In this document: piece by piece, positions 1-5,752 of the stretch
Layout of the letters: the number at the start of each line of letters is the position of its first letter
Numbering within the stretch: the first letter of the stretch is position 1
IMG/VR virus record: IMGVR_UViG_3300031669_007305
Coordinates: 1-21,157 of that record
Length of the DNA: 21,157 nt
Source: a virus
Direction: 5' to 3' (one strand)
Position numbers and translations under genes: made by a program
The notes under the pieces: model-generated
Databases searched by the model: none
What the model was told of the DNA's origin: nothing
The model's input: the letters and a program-made list of their open reading frames with translations, nothing else

Positions 1-932
1 GTCGTTGTGAGTGAGACCGTATAGGTGCCTGCGGCCGCATAGGTGTGACTAACACCCTGAGAATTGGACGTAGCCCCATCGCCGAAATCCCACAGCCACG
101 AAGTAATCGGAGGATTTAACGTGGTCGACGTATCGGTGAAGGTGACGGAAAGCCCGTTTATCACGTAACTGAACGAAGGGGTTGCCACTGCCACTGATTG
201 ACTAACTTGGTTAACGTTGGACGCACTATCGCCTGCGGTCAGCGTAACCGTGTAACTTCCAGCGGAGGAGTACGTGTGGACAGGGTTCTGCGCCGACGAT
301 ACCTGGCCGTCGCCAAAATCCCAGTGCCACGTATCGATCGTGCCCCCAGGCGCTGATGTGATCGACTGATCTGTAAAGGTGACTTGCAGGTCCGCTGTGG
401 TAAAATTGAATGCAGCCGTGACAGCTGGTGCTTGCGTTACCGTGATCGGATAACTGACCATAGCGGACTGTGTACCGCTATAACTATCACTGGCCGTCAA
501 GAGGACCGTATAGGTGCCGGGTAAGTGGTAGGTATGCGTCGGATTCTGGACACCGGATGTCCAATCGTCGCCAAAATCCCACAGCCATGCGGTGATGGGT
601 GGAAAACTGGTGGTACTGGTATCGGTGAACGCTACGGCCAAGTAATCAATGGCAGCGGTGAAGGCCGGCTCCGGCGCGAAGGTATTTCCACTCACTGAGC
701 CATTGGTCACCCCCGACGTAGCAACGACGATATTGCCGCTGACCGAATAACTACTGCCGTTCGCATTGGTGACCGTTAAGACCACGGTAAAGGTGGAGGC
801 CTGCCCGTAGGTGTACGTGGGATTTTGGACGGTAGAGGTTGTGCCGTCGCCAAAATCCCACAGCCAGCTCACCGGTGTCGGAGACGATTCATCAGTGAAG
901 GTCAAGGCTAGACCGTTGGCCGCCCAGGCGTA
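1..932 (-). repeat. Four tandem PKD-coding repeats
   Basis: The PKD units recur about every 230-275 bases. The most conserved DNA segment is the one encoding WDFGDG, which on the plus strand reads close to TCGCCAAAATCCCACAGCCA in the copies near 842, 567, 306 and 79. The rest of each unit has diverged strongly at DNA level, so this is protein-domain repetition and not a recent tandem duplication. Confidence 0.75.
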
Positions 933-974
933 ACCAGGAAGGATGGGGATACCGCTATCGACTGGCGTAGTCAT
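1..974 (-). CDS. PKD-domain repeat protein, probable virion/fibre protein (3' end beyond window)
   Basis: An open frame runs from ATG at 974 to the left edge without a stop, giving about 324 residues of a longer protein. It contains four immunoglobulin-like PKD domains, each with the hallmark core W-[LH]-W-D-F-G-D followed by a QNPTYTY-like strand (one copy reads QGVSHTY) and a TYTVxLT-like strand. The WDFGD cores lie near 842-867, 561-590, 305-330 and 74-98. PKD domains are non-enzymatic beta sandwiches used in extracellular proteins for binding or spacing. In a phage, a tail-fibre, capsid-decoration or receptor-contact role is the natural reading, but that is inference. There is no signal peptide. 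The ribosome-binding stretch TAGGA overlaps the stop codon of the upstream glycosyltransferase-like gene only 12 bases away, so the two are co-transcribed. More repeats probably lie beyond the left edge. Confidence 0.85.
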   Translation of the reverse strand, partial: MTTPVDSGIPILPGYAWAANGLALTFTDESSPTPVSWLWDFGDGTTSTVQNPTYTYGQASTFTVVLTVTNANGSSYSVSGNIVVATSGVTNGSVSGNTFAPEPAFTAAIDYLAVAFTDTSTTSFPPITAWLWDFGDDWTSGVQNPTHTYHLPGTYTVLLTASDSYSGTQSAMVSYPITVTQAPAVTAAFNFTTADLQVTFTDQSITSAPGGTIDTWHWDFGDGQVSSAQNPVHTYSSAGSYTVTLTAGDSASNVNQVSQSVAVATPSFSYVINGLSVTFTDTSTTLNPPITSWLWDFGDGATSNSQGVSHTYAAAGTYTVSLTT

Positions 975-986
975 ATTCAGAACGTC

Positions 987-1601
987 CTAGGGGTGAGGAT
1001 GCAACATAGTAACATGGCCTTCACGCGCGCGACGCAGTTCCATGGGGTCGCGGTAACGCAAAGGCATCGAATTGCTAGTGGGATACACCCGCCATACGTA
1101 CGAAGGGGTATCAAGATCCACGAGATGGGATTGTTGTTCCAGATAAACCATTTGGGCGACATCACCGGCCCATAACCACGGGCGAAAATCGATAAGATGT
1201 TTACGATGAAACACCTTCATGGAATGGCGTTGACGGCCCGGCTGTCTTGGTCCCTCTATCACACGATTTCCGTCAATTGTGCAATGACACAGAAGTTCGC
1301 GAGGAAAAATCGCGTCACATTCCCCCATGAGTGCGGGTTTGAGAACCGCGAATGCATGGGGTAGGAGAAGATCATCGTCGTCGACATTTGTGACGTACGG
1401 CGCAGTGCCCTTGCGATAGCCCTGATACCGCATAATCCCTAAATGGCCTTGCACCGCCGGAATGACATGAATGGCCAAGGGAAAGCCCGCGCGCTGACGT
1501 GCTACTTCAATCGAGGCAAAGCAGCGCTGCTGCATCCACGGGCAGGTAGTGGCCGAGGTGAGAATATGCACATCCAACCGAGGGGATTGTACAAGAGACA
1601 T
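987..1601 (-). CDS. GT-A-fold glycosyltransferase-like protein
   Basis: This 204-residue protein begins with a strand-like segment (DVHILTSATTC) followed by a helix with Ser and Arg, as at the nucleotide-sugar end of family 2 GT-A glycosyltransferases. It then has YVTNVDDDDLLLP at about residues 70-81. The DDDD run at 74-77 fits the metal-binding DxD motif and is followed by a hydrophobic, proline-ended helix as in that family. A later SMKVFHRKHL / WLWAGDVAQM region resembles the acceptor half. It is short for the family, so it is a minimal or divergent enzyme. It lies 12 bases upstream of the PKD gene in the same orientation, which suggests it may modify that protein or another surface component; this is inference. 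No clear Shine-Dalgarno precedes ATG 1601. A general nucleotidyltransferase-fold protein is the main alternative. Confidence 0.6.
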   Translation of the reverse strand: MSLVQSPRLDVHILTSATTCPWMQQRCFASIEVARQRAGFPLAIHVIPAVQGHLGIMRYQGYRKGTAPYVTNVDDDDLLLPHAFAVLKPALMGECDAIFPRELLCHCTIDGNRVIEGPRQPGRQRHSMKVFHRKHLIDFRPWLWAGDVAQMVYLEQQSHLVDLDTPSYVWRVYPTSNSMPLRYRDPMELRRAREGHVTMLHPHP

Positions 1602-1623
1602 ATAGCCATCCCATTTCTTTAAA

Positions 1624-1644
1624 AGTATGAGTTCAAACCATACT
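1624..1644. promoter_or_regulatory. Divergent leader with inverted TATG pair (AGTATG-N9-CATACT)
   Basis: Between the divergent genes at 1601 (minus) and 1682 (plus) there is an exact inverted repeat, AGTATG at 1624-1629 and CATACT at 1639-1644, with a 9-base centre. Each arm carries TATG on the strand of the gene it faces: 1626-1629 for the plus-strand spanin genes (about 53 bases before ATG 1682) and 1642-1639 for the minus-strand glycosyltransferase gene (about 38 bases before ATG 1601). TATG is the late-promoter motif I recall for phiKZ. The symmetry could also be an operator. Promoter function is inferred. Confidence 0.4.
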
Positions 1645-1681
1645 CATGCCGTTTCCCAACGGTGTAACAGGGGATTTTGCT

Positions 1682-2053
1682 ATGCTTGAAGGGATTTTGA
1701 CTATCATCCGCTTACTCGTGCCTTTTCTATACGAGGTGGTCTTTGGCAACGCATCGACCAAAGCATGGTTCAAGAAAAATGGACTAACGTTACTCTGGTT
1801 GCTTTTTATTATTCTCATGTTGGGCGTCGTGTTGCGTGTCGCGGGAGTTTTGTCCCGAACGAATCACGATAACATCGCCTTAACTGCGCAAAATACAACA
1901 TTGACGCATCGTGTCCAGCAGCTTGAGTTACAATGCCCGAAACCGCATTCTCCGACGGTGACATCGTCTCGGTATACACGAGACCCCCATGCCCGCGCTA
2001 CCCAGGACTTGTTGGATGAACTTCGTCAAATCAAAACCAATGAGGAGCATTAA
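1682..2053 (+). CDS. Small inner-membrane protein, probable i-spanin (holin possible)
   Basis: This is 123 residues when started at ATG 1682, which has AGGGGAT placed well upstream. The frame also contains ATG 1646, but that has no ribosome-binding site. A first hydrophobic stretch spans about residues 4-22, a basic turn (KAWFKK) follows, then a strong membrane segment at about 35-57, and finally a hydrophilic tail with a probable helical or coiled-coil start (residues 60-84) and a charged C-terminal helix. The stop is four bases before the start of a lipoprotein gene. A membrane protein with a coiled tail next to a small lipoprotein is the classic Rz/Rz1-type two-component spanin layout, which fuses inner and outer membrane at lysis of Gram-negative hosts. 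The two hydrophobic stretches leave a holin as the main alternative. Confidence 0.55.
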   Translation: MLEGILTIIRLLVPFLYEVVFGNASTKAWFKKNGLTLLWLLFIILMLGVVLRVAGVLSRTNHDNIALTAQNTTLTHRVQQLELQCPKPHSPTVTSSRYTRDPHARATQDLLDELRQIKTNEEH

Positions 2054-2057
2054 TCCC

Positions 2058-2468
2058 ATGCGATTCATGTATTTGTTCATCGCGGGGGTTCTTACTCTTA
2101 CCGCTCTCTCACTTCAAGGGTGTATGGTGGAATTCATTCCACTGCACCCCAACCAAACACCGCCCCGTGAGAGACGCAGTGAGAGCCATTCAACAACTCC
2201 TCACTTGAATAGAGCGGTGGCTGGAGTGATGTACAGTAGAGATGCCATCGCACCGTCGAGCGATAGTGCATGCGATCACTATTCACCTCCTGAAAAATCG
2301 AAGCGACCTATCATTCCCACATTTACTCAAGACGACGTGCATCACCCTGCGGACATGAATCGTCAGTTGATTGACTATATCAAACGCCTTGACGTGTACA
2401 TCGCCTTACGTCAGAAGAAAGAAGATGAGAACTATAGGCGCTGGAAGGATAGCTGTCATTTTCCGTAA
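2058..2468 (+). CDS. Outer-membrane lipoprotein, probable o-spanin
   Basis: The start is ATG 2058, preceded by GAGGAG at 2042-2047 inside the end of the upstream gene. In-frame codons further upstream only extend into that gene. The 136-residue product has a short basic N-terminus, a hydrophobic core and the lipobox LSLQGC, with the lipidated cysteine at residue 22. The residue after the cysteine is Met, not Asp, so the lipoprotein should be sorted to the outer membrane. The mature part is proline- and serine-rich, followed by a charged C-terminal helix (DYIKRLDVYIALRQKKEDE). Paired four bases downstream of a membrane protein with a coiled tail, it fits the outer-membrane half of a spanin pair. 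It is longer than lambda Rz1 but within the range of other phage o-spanins. A host-exclusion or unrelated lipoprotein is possible. Confidence 0.6.
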   Translation: MRFMYLFIAGVLTLTALSLQGCMVEFIPLHPNQTPPRERRSESHSTTPHLNRAVAGVMYSRDAIAPSSDSACDHYSPPEKSKRPIIPTFTQDDVHHPADMNRQLIDYIKRLDVYIALRQKKEDENYRRWKDSCHFP

Positions 2469-2522
2469 AACCCACCGGAAGCGCACGATGCTGTGTCCTT
2501 TATCTCTTGGGAATTCTTTTAC

Positions 2523-4034
2523 ATGGTTGACGATATCACTGCCGCGGCGCTGTTCGGTGTCATTTACACCGACGGTAGCTGCAATGCAATAAACCCGTAC
2601 GAATCGGCTTCGCGTGGATATGCCGGGTGGGGCATGCACGGATACCTTTATACCAACGATCTCCCTAAAACGGGTTCCGGTGCCAAAAAAGGACTCCCTA
2701 CAGATAAGGGATACGATCTCAAAGGGACCGGCAAGGGAACGATCACGATCCTGAAGTACGTGGATGGTTTTGGATCGATCCCCGGTGAAGCAACCAACAA
2801 TGTGGCTGAACTGACTGCTGCCATCCAGGCATTAGAGATTGCAGTCCAACAGAAGCTTGCCGGCATCCTTATTCGCAGCGATTCGAAGTATGTGGTGGAA
2901 GGACAAAGCTGGTTGGAGAAATGGCGCAAGAACCAGTATCGTAAATCGGACGGTAACGAGATTGGCAATGTCAAACTCTGGCAGCGCATTGACGAGCTCT
3001 TGGGGTTGCTCAAGGATCTGGGCACCAAGGTCGATTTTGTCTGGGTGAAAGCCCATAACGGAAAAGATGCCGACCCGGGCAATGCGATTGCAGATCGCTA
3101 CGCGCGCCGCGGAACCCTCTGCAATCGTGAAAAGAAACCCATGGTGGAGATCGCCGTCACCGAAGCCAAGGGATATTGGAAAGCACAACACGAACACCAT
3201 CGCATGCTGTCACTGGCCAATTGGTACCTGACCACGACAGGTGAGATGGATGAAACCGCCCCTGACGGTCGGACGATCTATTACCTGGGCGATATTCGAA
3301 CGCGGGAGGAGTTTCTCGGTAAGCGCATCGGTGAGGCTTCTTTTGCGGTTGTCTATTTGAAAGATGGTGAGCCCATGTTGGATCGATTGCGCCGCCAATT
3401 CACGGAGCTGGCACAAGGGACTATACAGGGTTTGATTGTCACGAGCTTGCACGCGGTCTTTTCACCCCACGTGTACGAAGCACTGACCATGTACGGTGAG
3501 AAACTCTTGGTATTGAATCGTCAGCGACAATCCATCGAGCATATGGACAAAGCCAAGGACGAAGACAAAGAAGGTATCGAGCTCGGCCATGAGATTCGAC
3601 CAACACGACTGGCATACAGTGCCGTGGAGGTTCTCGAAACATTGGAAGGGGTCTTGAATGACTATCTGGTGCCAAAACCCACTAGCCGTTCGCGTGTGCA
3701 GGATATCACCGCACTACTGTATGAGCGCACAGAAACCTCCAAGAAGATCACTGTGAAGCTGCGCAACGAACTGCCCAGCGGTATCAAGGCTGTTGATGTG
3801 CCGGTCGTTTATTCGGCCGGAGGTGAAGATCAGTCCAAATCCATACGGTTGACGTTGGGTCAGGATCTTCCTGATCGCAATACGTTAGCCTCGCTGGCCA
3901 TGGAAGGATTGAAGGTCAGTGTGATCACGTGGCCCGAATCGCCACAAGCGTTTCGGTATGCGACCGTGATCGAGTGTGGTGACGATGTGGGAATTTGGGC
4001 TGGGCCTTACGCCAATCTTCAGCTTCTTATGTAA
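2523..4034 (+). CDS. Ribonuclease HI with a large unassigned C-terminal region
   Basis: This 503-residue protein has an N-terminal RNase HI domain (about residues 10-197). It carries the full catalytic set: Asp17 in YTDGS, Glu96 in NNVAELTAA, Asp120 in IRSDSKYV, His178 in WVKAHNG and Asp191 in GNAIADRYAR. It should cut the RNA strand of RNA-DNA hybrids using two metal ions. A roughly 35-residue insertion rich in Gly and Lys (about 41-75) separates the first strands. The remaining ~300 residues match nothing I can name; they mix helices (ANWYLTTTGE, ERTETSKK) with strand-like segments and end in a GDDVGIWAGPYAN stretch. GTG 2493 would add ten residues, but ATG 2523 is closer to the domain. The gene stands between the spanin genes and a hairpin terminator at 4043-4070. 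From memory, phiKZ-like phages carry an RNase H gene close to their UvsX-like gene, as here. Confidence 0.88.
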   Translation: MVDDITAAALFGVIYTDGSCNAINPYESASRGYAGWGMHGYLYTNDLPKTGSGAKKGLPTDKGYDLKGTGKGTITILKYVDGFGSIPGEATNNVAELTAAIQALEIAVQQKLAGILIRSDSKYVVEGQSWLEKWRKNQYRKSDGNEIGNVKLWQRIDELLGLLKDLGTKVDFVWVKAHNGKDADPGNAIADRYARRGTLCNREKKPMVEIAVTEAKGYWKAQHEHHRMLSLANWYLTTTGEMDETAPDGRTIYYLGDIRTREEFLGKRIGEASFAVVYLKDGEPMLDRLRRQFTELAQGTIQGLIVTSLHAVFSPHVYEALTMYGEKLLVLNRQRQSIEHMDKAKDEDKEGIELGHEIRPTRLAYSAVEVLETLEGVLNDYLVPKPTSRSRVQDITALLYERTETSKKITVKLRNELPSGIKAVDVPVVYSAGGEDQSKSIRLTLGQDLPDRNTLASLAMEGLKVSVITWPESPQAFRYATVIECGDDVGIWAGPYANLQLLM

Positions 4035-4042
4035 CCGACGTG

Positions 4043-4073
4043 GCGATTCCTCAATCCATAGAGGAATCGCTTT
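4043..4073 (+). terminator. Hairpin terminator after the RNase HI gene
   Basis: A perfect 10-bp stem (GCGATTCCTC at 4043-4052 with GAGGAATCGC at 4061-4070) encloses an 8-base loop. It is followed by a short TTT and starts 8 bases after the RNase HI stop codon. The U tract is short, so some read-through into the 4161 gene is likely. Confidence 0.7.
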
Positions 4074-4160
4074 ACGCATCACCGTGGTGACATCTTTTCC
4101 TTTTTTCCCTGTAAGTTCATGCTTTTTTCCTTATCTGACCCTTCCCCCTGAGGTTCCGTT

Positions 4161-4604
4161 ATGCAAACGCTCGTGAGCGCCCACGGATTGACACAGAGGT
4201 CCTTCGGCCATAGCCTGATGGTTCTGTTTTACAAATGTGTATCCAAGCACGCCAAGCACGTTTTCTTTATAGCGAGTCTTCATGGCCAATTTAGCCAGCT
4301 AGCCGAACACCGGCGTATGGCGATCGGCAAATTGAATCAAGTGATGCAATTGGCTTATCGTCCCGATGCACTTCGATTTCCTGAAGCCGTCCATGCCCAA
4401 GTCTGGCAAGGCACAGGGATTGAAGATGTGCTGACTGAAGCCGCCGTGATTAATGCGGTTGACGATTCGACGGTGATTGCATTGGCCCGCCAGGTGGTAT
4501 CTGTTGCCCCCCGCTGGGCACGATACGCCTCCACCAATGAAATGATTGACGATACAGCTGCATGGATTCGATCGCAGCATGACCATTACCGCCACGCCGC
4601 GTGA
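4161..4604 (+). CDS. Unknown protein, 147 residues
   Basis: The ATG at 4161 has TGAGG eight bases upstream. The product is basic, histidine-rich and looks largely helical (for example HRRMAIGKLNQVMQLAYRP and DDTAAWIRSQHDHYR), with a mildly hydrophobic segment near residues 20-40 but no convincing membrane helix or signal peptide. I do not recognise a family. It lies after the RNase HI terminator, with 126 bases between the genes, and ends at a bidirectional terminator. Its leader (4074-4160) has a T-rich tract but no TATG element, unlike most other leaders here, so it may depend on read-through from the RNase HI gene. The codon structure, clean ribosome-binding site and position between regulatory hairpins support it being a real gene. 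Confidence 0.65.
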   Translation: MQTLVSAHGLTQRSFGHSLMVLFYKCVSKHAKHVFFIASLHGQFSQLAEHRRMAIGKLNQVMQLAYRPDALRFPEAVHAQVWQGTGIEDVLTEAAVINAVDDSTVIALARQVVSVAPRWARYASTNEMIDDTAAWIRSQHDHYRHAA

Positions 4605-4614
4605 GCCTTTATAT

Positions 4615-4659
4615 AAAGCCCTCTCTCCTCGCTTTTAAAAGCGAGGAGAGAGGGCTTTT
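4615..4659. terminator. Bidirectional terminator, 22-bp perfect inverted repeat
   Basis: Bases 4615-4636 and 4637-4658 are exact reverse complements, centred on CTTTTAAAAG. The repeat is bounded by TTTT on the plus side and TTTATA on the minus side. It lies in the 61-base gap between the convergent genes ending at 4604 (plus) and 4666 (minus), and can serve both. Confidence 0.9.
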
Positions 4660-4665
4660 ATGCAG

Positions 4666-5502
4666 TTAGGCAGCTTTCGACTGTACAGTGGCGATGAGTT
4701 GATCCAAGGCGTAATCCAAAACCAGCGCCCGGCGGTAAGTCAGACCGTAAAACTCCACAGCGGTGGCCGACACATAGGAGGCATTGACAACTGCGGTCAA
4801 TGTAGTGGCTGAAACCTTGTACGCATTGTGATCGTGAGTCAGGCGTTGAATCAACATGGCCAGTAGGGTATTGGTTCGGTCGACTTTGGCCTTGAAACGA
4901 TCGTGATCGGACTGGGTGAAGACTCCGTGAATCGTCTGACTGTTCGCCAAGATGCCTGGCCAGTCGGCGTTTCGTTTGATGAGCTGCCCGTACGGTTTCG
5001 ACGGCTGGTCATGCTTCAGATCCAAGCATTTGCGGATGGCGGCATTGTGCGCCGTCAGTTCAGCAAGTGTGATGTGGCTCAGCGTATCGTCCGGTTGCGC
5101 ATTTTTCAATCCATCGGGATGCGCCAATTTGCGCGCGATGTAATCGATGAGCGGATCCAGGTAATGAGTTTCCACGTCTTGACTGAATAGGGCGTCAGCG
5201 GCCAGCTGATTCGTATAAGTGAGATAATCGCAGCGCAGACCCGGTACCGCTGGTACGTTGACCGAACGCATCTGCGGATAGGGGATCGCTGTCAGTTGAT
5301 TCACCGCCCAATGCAAGTCTCTGGCGGGAAACAGCGCATCAATTGGGTGACTCAAGGCCTCTACAAGCTTCTTGGTAGTCGCTTTGAGGAATTCGGGAAG
5401 ACGCGTCACCGCCTGCTGGAGCGAGGCATTACCCGCACGGGCCTCCAGCGTGAGGATGCGATACTGTGACTCCAGGGAAACGTTATCCATCGACAGCTTC
5501 AT
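4666..5502 (-). CDS. Unknown helical protein, 278 residues (probable phage-conserved/virion protein)
   Basis: The ATG at 5502 is preceded by AAGGAT at good spacing. The product is soluble, with no membrane segment or signal, and is predicted largely helical by eye (SLQQAVTRLPEFLKATTKKL, TNTLLAMLIQRLTHDHN). A central DPLIDYIARKL region is present. No catalytic motif is visible and I cannot name a family. A minus-strand TATG at 5542-5539 lies about 37 bases before the start. The gene ends at the bidirectional terminator at 4615-4658, so it can be a one- or two-gene unit with the small ORF at 5545-5697. Its place between the RNase HI and UvsX-like genes suggests a conserved phage core or structural gene, but that is inference from context only. 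Confidence 0.7.
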   Translation of the reverse strand: MKLSMDNVSLESQYRILTLEARAGNASLQQAVTRLPEFLKATTKKLVEALSHPIDALFPARDLHWAVNQLTAIPYPQMRSVNVPAVPGLRCDYLTYTNQLAADALFSQDVETHYLDPLIDYIARKLAHPDGLKNAQPDDTLSHITLAELTAHNAAIRKCLDLKHDQPSKPYGQLIKRNADWPGILANSQTIHGVFTQSDHDRFKAKVDRTNTLLAMLIQRLTHDHNAYKVSATTLTAVVNASYVSATAVEFYGLTYRRALVLDYALDQLIATVQSKAA

Positions 5503-5538
5503 AGGGGTAGATCCTTACACATGTGGGAATAGGGGCGT

Positions 5539-5542
5539 CATA
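5539..5542 (-). promoter_or_regulatory. Candidate TATG late-promoter element for the 5502 gene
   Basis: The minus strand reads ACCTATGACGCC here, about 37 bases before ATG 5502. The same CCTATGAC context occurs before the 11671 gene. It overlaps the end of the small ORF at 5545, so it would be an internal promoter. Confidence 0.35.
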
Positions 5543-5544
5543 GG

Positions 5545-5697
5545 TTAAACGACCAGACCCATCTTAGACGCACGAAGGCATTCCAGACATCCGCGACGGA
5601 TAGGGTTGCCATCGCGCAAAGCGGGTCGAGAAGGTGTACCGCAATTTTGACATGAGGTCTCCAGCATTTCCCGAGGATTTATACACACACTCCTCAT
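5545..5697 (-). CDS. Possible small zinc-ribbon-like protein (CxxC...CxxC), 50 residues
   Basis: The frame ending at 5545 carries TSCQNCGTP and, some 17 residues on, RGCLECLRA: two CxxC knuckles that could bind one zinc ion. Starting at ATG 5697 gives 50 residues without overlapping the UvsX-like coding region that begins at 5753. The frame stays open back to 5877, but the extra part lies antisense to the UvsX-like gene and is probably a shadow. No well-placed ribosome-binding site precedes ATG 5697; GAGGAG lies just inside the frame, so the true start is uncertain. It would share a transcript with the 4666-5502 gene. Small zinc-ribbon proteins are common in phages as nucleic-acid-binding or regulatory factors. 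Its existence rests on the cysteine pattern and on filling an otherwise empty gap. Confidence 0.45.
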   Translation of the reverse strand: MRSVCINPREMLETSCQNCGTPSRPALRDGNPIRRGCLECLRASKMGLVV

Positions 5698-5709
5698 TCT
5701 GTAGTGAGA

Positions 5710-5713
5710 TATG
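5710..5713 (+). promoter_or_regulatory. Candidate TATG late-promoter element for the UvsX-like gene
   Basis: GAGATATGTACC on the plus strand places TATG about 40 bases before ATG 5753. This is one of seven such placements in the window. Confidence 0.35.
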
Positions 5714-5752
5714 TACCTCTCATTTTCCTTCCACTTAACTTCACGGATTCCC

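Noticed and set aside
1-974. The regularly spaced near-identical 20-base segments as a CRISPR array or DNA-level regulatory repeat
   Set aside because: They encode the WDFGDG core of PKD domains in one continuous frame, with unequal spacing and coding sequence between them.
1646-1681. ATG 1646 as start of the probable i-spanin
   Set aside because: It overlaps the inverted TATG element and has no ribosome-binding site; ATG 1682 has AGGGG at good distance.
1989-2057. Upstream starts of the lipoprotein frame (1989, 2040)
   Set aside because: They would bury the signal peptide. ATG 2058 has GAGGAG and gives a normal lipoprotein leader.
4661-4665. tRNA genes in the window, especially in intergenic gaps
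   Set aside because: No gap shows a cloverleaf with a TTC arm; the intergenic inverted repeats are simple long stems.
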